Below, piece by piece: positions 28,595 through 31,360 of a DNA stretch of 31,360 nt. The translations under genes and the position numbers were made by a program. Below the pieces are notes generated by a model that saw only the letters and a program-made list of their open reading frames with translations, had not been told where the DNA came from and ran no database searches. Numbering within the stretch: position 1 is the first letter of the stretch; each line of letters opens with the position of its first letter. The stretch is taken from the IMG/VR virus record IMGVR_UViG_3300035703_000313, positions 1 through 31,360 of that record, one strand, 5' to 3'. The stretch comes from a virus.

Positions 28595-28608
28595 TTGCTT
28601 GCAAGCAA
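28595..28608. promoter_or_regulatory. Perfect 14-bp palindrome, probable operator
   Basis: TTGCTTGCAAGCAA is a perfect palindrome in the 104-bp gap between the divergent HTH gene and the plus-strand operon. It lies 8 bp from the -35 element of the rightward promoter. A dimeric HTH regulator binding here could control both directions. Confidence 0.7.
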
Positions 28609-28616
28609 AAAGTGGC

Positions 28617-28645
28617 TTGACGGTCTGCCCATCCACATTTATCCA
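28617..28645 (+). promoter_or_regulatory. Probable sigma70-type promoter of the rightward operon
   Basis: TTGACG (28617-28622) is separated by 17 bases from TATCCA (28640-28645). The -35 is strong and the -10 weak (three of six bases match). A transcript would begin just before the ribosome site of the gene at 28674. The leftward promoter on the opposite strand could not be identified with confidence. Confidence 0.5.
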
Positions 28646-28673
28646 ATGTGCATCCGCAATGGAGATTAGCACT

Positions 28674-28817
28674 ATGAAAATCGCAATCGCACAGATCATC
28701 GATCCCACCGCCCGAACTCGTCGCAGCAGCGATAGCGTGTGGCCCCTGCGCCGCGCTGACGGCCAGACCTATGCCGAAGTGCAGCCGCACTATCAGCGGA
28801 AGGAAGTGAAGCAGTGA
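28674..28817 (+). CDS. Small basic phage protein (47 aa)
   Basis: It reads MKIAIAQIIDPTARTRRSSD... and ends ...HYQRKEVKQ, with GGAGAT upstream of ATG 28674. It is basic with an Arg-rich middle. An in-frame ATG 15 bases earlier lacks a ribosome site. It is the first gene of the rightward operon and overlaps the next start (GTGA). Function unknown. Confidence 0.6.
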   Translation: MKIAIAQIIDPTARTRRSSDSVWPLRRADGQTYAEVQPHYQRKEVKQ

Positions 28818-28927
28818 GCCACGAACCCTTCGACCGGGCGGCCAGCATCGCTTGGGCCGTCATTCTCTGCCTGCTGGGCGCGTATCTGATCGCGCTGGGG
28901 GCTGTGATTTATGGATGGAGCAAGTGA
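28814..28927 (+). CDS. Single-pass membrane protein (37 aa)
   Basis: Starting at GTG 28814 within the stop of the previous gene, the protein is a short polar head (MSHEPFDRAA) and one long hydrophobic helix (IAWAVILCLLGAYLIALGAV), ending YGWSK. Its stop is followed one base later by the next ATG. Such peptides in phage operons often modify membrane proteins of the host. Nothing more specific can be seen. Confidence 0.6.
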   Translation: MSHEPFDRAASIAWAVILCLLGAYLIALGAVIYGWSK

Positions 28928-28928
28928 G

Positions 28929-29102
28929 ATGGAAGAAGCTTGGAAACGTTACGCGGCAGACTTCAATGCGATGACCGACGAGAACATCAAGGAAGAAACC
29001 GAGCGGTGCCGCCGGGAAGTTGACGAGGCCGAAGATTGGCTTGAGGCGGTTGCCTCGTGGGAGGCGGCAGGCAAGCCGCGCGAGGCGGTGGCCAATGGCT
29101 GA
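28929..29102 (+). CDS. Acidic helical phage protein (57 aa)
   Basis: MEEAWKRYAADFNAMTDENI followed by a Glu/Arg-rich stretch suggests one long amphipathic or coiled-coil helix. The start at 28929 is preferred because it directly follows the preceding stop. It overlaps the next gene by eight bases (AATGGCTGA). Function unknown. Confidence 0.6.
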   Translation: MEEAWKRYAADFNAMTDENIKEETERCRREVDEAEDWLEAVASWEAAGKPREAVANG

Positions 29103-29643
29103 CAACCGAGAAGAATTGCTGGCGCAACGCGCTGAGATCGACGCCAATCCGGCTGCGCTGGATGCGCAGCCGGATTGGATCTGTTCCGGTATTCCCGACG
29201 AGGCCGTCGAGGCTGGGATCGCTGCGTGGGACAAGGCTAAGCACGACCTCGAAAACTACACCAGCGGTGAAACCGCAGACTGGGACGAGGGCATGATCGT
29301 GTGCGCTATCTACAAGGCTATGGCCCCTCTCGCCCCTGCACCCCTGCCGACCATTGACCCCGCGCAGATCGCGGCTACGCTGACGAAGGCGCAGAGGGAA
29401 TGCGTCATGGTCTTGTCCGATGAATTTCAGAGGCCGCCACGTGGGCACGCATATTGGGCCGCGACCATGACGTATGGATACAAGCTAACCCAATTTCGCT
29501 ACGAAACTTGGGATAGCCGAAACCGCATTTACCGCCTGACCCCCTTAGGACAGCAAGTCCGCGCCCACCTCATGTCGGTTATTCGGAAACCAACCGACAT
29601 TGCGACGGATGATAACCGACTTTCGCAGGAGACCCCCGCATGA
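29095..29643 (+). CDS. Phage protein with possible winged-helix end (182 aa)
   Basis: The N-terminal half (MADNREELLAQRAEIDANPA ... AAWDKAKHDLENY) is a helical region rich in Ala/Asp. The C-terminal half, ITKAQ-like TLTKAQRECVMVLSDEF, then YKLTQFRYETW and NRIYRLTPLGQQVRAHL, has the helix-strand plan of a MarR-type winged helix, where YRLTPLG is a usual strand-turn of the wing. It might bind DNA or be only a structural match. It overlaps the small gene that follows (ATGA). Confidence 0.55.
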   Translation: MADNREELLAQRAEIDANPAALDAQPDWICSGIPDEAVEAGIAAWDKAKHDLENYTSGETADWDEGMIVCAIYKAMAPLAPAPLPTIDPAQIAATLTKAQRECVMVLSDEFQRPPRGHAYWAATMTYGYKLTQFRYETWDSRNRIYRLTPLGQQVRAHLMSVIRKPTDIATDDNRLSQETPA

Positions 29644-29690
29644 TCCCCGACCGCTACCTCGCCAAGTGGGCCGAGAGACAAGCTAACTAC
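29640..29690 (+). repeat. Direct repeat, first copy (second at 30296-30346)
   Basis: 51 bases starting ATGATCCCCGACCGCTACCT agree with 30296-30346 at 46 positions. The two copies flank the 29710 and 30009 genes. They could arise from duplication of a small gene followed by divergence, or mark recombination ends of a cassette. Confidence 0.7.
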
Positions 29691-29717
29691 ACAAGCAAGG
29701 AGAGGACCAATGACTGA
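29640..29717 (+). CDS. Truncated copy of a duplicated small gene (25 aa)
   Basis: The frame MIPDRYLAKWAERQANYTSK ends at TGA 29715-29717. Its first 17 residues match those of the 41-residue protein at 30296 at all but two positions, and the DNA is alike over 51 bases. After that it diverges and stops early. It overlaps neighbours on both sides in standard coupled fashion and may serve mostly to keep ribosomes moving. It is either a decayed paralogue or a minimal coupled peptide. Confidence 0.45.
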   Translation: MIPDRYLAKWAERQANYTSKERTND

Positions 29718-30012
29718 CAAGATTACAATCAACGGAGTTGAGTATGTCCCCGCTAACAGCAAGCCCGCTGGCAATCGTGCTGTGGTCGTGGTGGATCGCG
29801 GTTGGATTTTCGCTGGCGATGTGACCCGCGAAAACGGACGCATCCTGCTCACCAACGCCCTGCACGTGTTTAAGTGGGAGAGCGTTGGCTTTGCGGGGAT
29901 GATTGCAGACCCGAAGAAGGCGAAAGCAGACCTGCGCCCGATTTCAGACGTTGACATCCCTGCTGGGGCTGAAGTGTTCTGTGTCCCCGTCAAGGAGGGC
30001 TGGGGACTGTGA
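29710..30012 (+). CDS. Phage beta-rich protein, DUF6948-like (100 aa)
   Basis: MTDKITINGVEYVPANSK is followed by a strand-rich core (RAVVVVDRGWIFAGDVTREN; RILLTNALHVFKWESVGFAG), then DPKKAKADLRPISDVDIPAG and a final strand. I recall this VVVxxRGxxFxG...L..A..VxxW pattern in small phage proteins grouped as DUF6948, with unknown function. It starts within the stop of the truncated copy and overlaps the GY-repeat gene by four bases (GTGA). Confidence 0.6.
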   Translation: MTDKITINGVEYVPANSKPAGNRAVVVVDRGWIFAGDVTRENGRILLTNALHVFKWESVGFAGMIADPKKAKADLRPISDVDIPAGAEVFCVPVKEGWGL

Positions 30013-30299
30013 CGCCCCCCAACTTCATGCCAGTCGGCAACGGCTACGGCTGCGGCAACGGCTACGGCTACGGCTACGGCAACGGCAACGGCTACGGCTA
30101 CGGCTGCGGCAACGGCTACGGCTACGGCTACGGCTACGGCAACGGCTACGGCTGCGGCTACGGCTACGGCTACGGCGACGGCGACGGCTACGGCGACGGC
30201 TACGGCTACGGCGACGGCTACGGCTACGGCTACGGCAACGGCAACGGCTACGGCGACGGATCGGTCAGCAATAGCGACAAGATTAGGGGGCTGACATGA
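30009..30299 (+). CDS. Gly-Tyr/Asn/Asp/Cys dipeptide-repeat protein (96 aa)
   Basis: After a nine-residue head (MTPPNFMPV) the protein is 37 consecutive Gly-X pairs, then a short polar tail (GSVSNSDKIRGLT). X is Tyr 21 times, Asn 8, Asp 5 and Cys 3. Asn and Cys lie mainly in the first half and Asp only in the second. Tyr-Gly repeats of this kind suggest a disordered, self-associating or surface-coating peptide. The start is GTG 30009 in a GTGA overlap; the end overlaps the next ATG (ATGA), so it is translated as part of the operon. All frames are open across the repeat, but only this one joins the neighbouring genes. Function unknown. Confidence 0.65.
   Translation: MTPPNFMPVGNGYGCGNGYGYGYGNGNGYGYGCGNGYGYGYGYGNGYGCGYGYGYGDGDGYGDGYGYGDGYGYGYGNGNGYGDGSVSNSDKIRGLT
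30036..30257 (+). repeat. Hexanucleotide tandem repeat GGCNNC, 37 units
   Basis: The array has a fixed GGC codon alternating with TAC, AAC, GAC or TGC, a single base apart from TAC. Six-base periodicity keeps the reading frame when units are gained or lost. Slipped-strand change in length is likely. Confidence 0.9.
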
Positions 30300-30421
30300 T
30301 CCCCGACCGCTACCTAGCCGAGTGGGCCGAGAGGCAAGCGGACTACATGGCCGACTGCCGCCGCCGCGCATGGATGCGTGAGCATATGCCCGACCTGATT
30401 GATGAGGAGAACGACTGGTGA
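30296..30421 (+). CDS. Small phage protein, full copy of duplicated gene (41 aa)
   Basis: MIPDRYLAEWAERQADYMAD is followed by an Arg-rich segment (CRRRAWMREHMPDL) and an acidic end (IDEENDW). It starts in the stop of the GY-repeat gene and ends inside the next GTG. Its beginning is shared with the 25-residue frame at 29640. The protein looks like two short helices; function unknown. Confidence 0.6.
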   Translation: MIPDRYLAEWAERQADYMADCRRRAWMREHMPDLIDEENDW

Positions 30422-30627
30422 GCGATATAAGTCAACTTGGGCTTGCCCGCACCAACTATTGCACGGGCTGCAAAGCACGGCAGGACACCATCGAAGCCCA
30501 AGCGGCTGAGATCAAGCGGCTGCGGGAGGTGCTAGGACGCATTGCGGAAGAAACAGATCACGACTGCGAAACGATGTGGGTTACTGACATCGTCCGCGCC
30601 GCATTAGGAGAGACGAGTGGTGAGTGA
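30418..30627 (+). CDS. Small CxxC coiled-coil protein (69 aa)
   Basis: It starts at GTG 30418 in a GTGA overlap and has YCTGCKARQDTIEAQAAEIK. A CxxC pair is followed by a heptad-patterned helix (IEAQAAEIKRLREVLGRIAEE) and a second short helix. This zinc-knuckle-like or redox pair plus coiled coil is common in phage accessory proteins. The function is not known. Confidence 0.6.
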   Translation: MSDISQLGLARTNYCTGCKARQDTIEAQAAEIKRLREVLGRIAEETDHDCETMWVTDIVRAALGETSGE

Positions 30628-30733
30628 GGAACTAGTGAAGCAGGCGGTCTCCTACGCCATCGCTGAGACAAGGAAGATCGTAGCCGAGGAATACGAGGCA
30701 CAGGCGCAAGAAATCGAGGAGATGAGGAAATGA
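30620..30733 (+). CDS. Small helical phage protein (37 aa)
   Basis: From GTG 30620 the frame is MSEELVKQAVSYAIAETRK... to ...EIEEMRK, a single charged helix. AGGAGA precedes it by nine bases. It overlaps the previous gene by eight bases and the next by four (ATGA). A GTG one codon earlier is an alternative start. Function unknown. Confidence 0.5.
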   Translation: MSEELVKQAVSYAIAETRKIVAEEYEAQAQEIEEMRK

Positions 30734-31137
30734 CGGATATCGAGAAGAAGGCGCTGGCGCTGTTGAACGAGGTGTGGGCGGAGCGTGGGCGGACCGTACC
30801 GCTCGACCGTTTTTCGCGCGACAACTTCACCATCAGCGAAGCCCTCTGCCGCGCCATCGAGCGGCACGAAGCCTTCCGGCAGGAGGTGAGCGACGCGGTG
30901 GAGGCTTATAACGACCTGTGGCGCAAGCGTACGCCCGGACGCGACGAGTTTATGGGGCACTTTATCCGCTTCATCATCGCCAAGCCCGATCCGCTGGTTG
31001 AGATAATTGCTACCGCCCTGCTCGAAGGTTCGCCGTTCTATGAAGATGGAAGCCACAACTACATGGGTGAAGCAAAAGTAGTGGCTGCTGCCATTGAGAA
31101 GCGCGGCGGCAAGATCGTGTGGGGGGAGGCGCGCTGA
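30730..31137 (+). CDS. Hypothetical phage protein (135 aa)
   Basis: A soluble protein beginning MTDIEKKALALLNEVWAERG, with a helix-rich first part (ISEALCRAIERHEAFRQEVS). A central charged loop (WRKRTPGRDEF) precedes a segment FIRFIIAKPDPLVEIIATAL and a last helix (AKVVAAAIEKRGGK). GAGGAG-type sequence precedes the ATGA start. I do not recognise a family. About 120 bases without a convincing gene follow it. Confidence 0.6.
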   Translation: MTDIEKKALALLNEVWAERGRTVPLDRFSRDNFTISEALCRAIERHEAFRQEVSDAVEAYNDLWRKRTPGRDEFMGHFIRFIIAKPDPLVEIIATALLEGSPFYEDGSHNYMGEAKVVAAAIEKRGGKIVWGEAR

Positions 31138-31257
31138 GTTTGCGCGGGCGAAGCTGCTTTACCGGGGCGCTTCATCACCTCTGGCACCTCGCTGGCATAC
31201 CGAGGGCGCGACGTATGCCGCCACCCCGCGCCGACGCGCGATGAATAGGAGATGATG

Positions 31258-31360
31258 ATGGAAGCTGCGATGATCCTCATGTTCGCTGGCGGGCTAGCGG
31301 TAGGTGGGCTTGCTGGCCTGTTGCTTGGCCCCGCGAAGGAACGACTTGAAGCGGCCTATA
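31258..31360 (+). CDS. Membrane protein, N-terminal fragment
   Basis: ATG 31258 follows AGGAG (31247-31251) by six bases; two further ATGs at 31252 and 31255 lie too close to it. The visible 34 residues are MEAAMILMFAGGLAVGGLAG..., a Gly/Leu-rich membrane helix and then KERLEAAY. The gene runs past the right edge. Confidence 0.5.
   Translation, partial: MEAAMILMFAGGLAVGGLAGLLLGPAKERLEAAY

Noticed and set aside
29529-30371. Long minus-strand frame with an Ala-Val repeat
   Set aside because: It is only the antisense reading of the GGCNNC repeat and runs against a tightly coupled plus-strand operon without its own ribosome site.
31138-31257. Small frames in the 120-bp gap before the last gene
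   Set aside because: Several short open readings exist, but none has an ATG or GTG with a ribosome site; I see no supportable gene.
1-31360. tRNA, rRNA, integrase or transposase genes
   Set aside because: None was recognised on either strand, so lysogeny and attachment sites cannot be judged from this window.

Overview
The window is a large part of a siphovirus or prophage genome, most likely from an alphaproteobacterium. A sphingomonad host is my guess from protein style and GC-rich codon use; no host genes are visible. There is no rRNA, tRNA, integrase or insertion sequence. Nearly every gene is packed phage-style, with ATGA, GTGA or TGATG stop/start overlaps.

Layout. (1) Positions 3-688, plus strand: the tail of an operon of tiny unknown proteins, closed by a hairpin terminator at 705-731. 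(2) Positions 20775 down to 718, minus strand: the late operon in lambda/HK97 order. It holds small and large terminase, a gpW-like connector, portal, a prohead-protease/major-capsid fusion, head-tail connectors, tail terminator, tail tube, tail assembly chaperones with a -1 frameshift at GGGAAAC, tape measure, distal tail/hub proteins, an NlpC-like protein, a J-like tip protein and an S74-chaperone tail fibre. The lysis cassette follows (membrane proteins, GH24 lysozyme, i-spanin with an embedded o-spanin), and a DnaQ-like exonuclease with a zinc ribbon comes last. (3) Positions 20776-21140: a gene-free stretch upstream of terS, a candidate cos/late-promoter region. (4) Positions 28569 down to 21191, minus strand: the early/replication operon. 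It holds a small HTH regulator, a DNA-binding-like protein, RusA resolvase, a PD-(D/E)XK nuclease, an SSB-like protein, a primase-helicase fusion, then small unknown genes and a rho-independent terminator at 21141-21170. (5) Positions 28674-31360, plus strand: a divergent operon of small unknown proteins, including a 37-fold Gly-Tyr-type hexanucleotide-repeat protein.

The regulatory switch appears to lie between the divergent operons at 28570-28673, where a perfect 14-bp palindrome sits beside a sigma70-like promoter. The replication module is plasmid-like. An AEP-type primase is fused to a RepA-type hexameric helicase, and its gene is followed at once by a consensus DnaA box, seven copies of an ACCTCCGCA iteron and two touching GC-rich hairpins. 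I read this as the replication origin.

The observations I find most worth following are the iteron/DnaA origin, the GY-repeat gene with its flanking direct repeat, the protease-capsid fusion with a strong internal ribosome site placed exactly at the capsid domain, and the exact slippery site in the tail chaperone gene. No wholly unknown defence or mobile system could be demonstrated.
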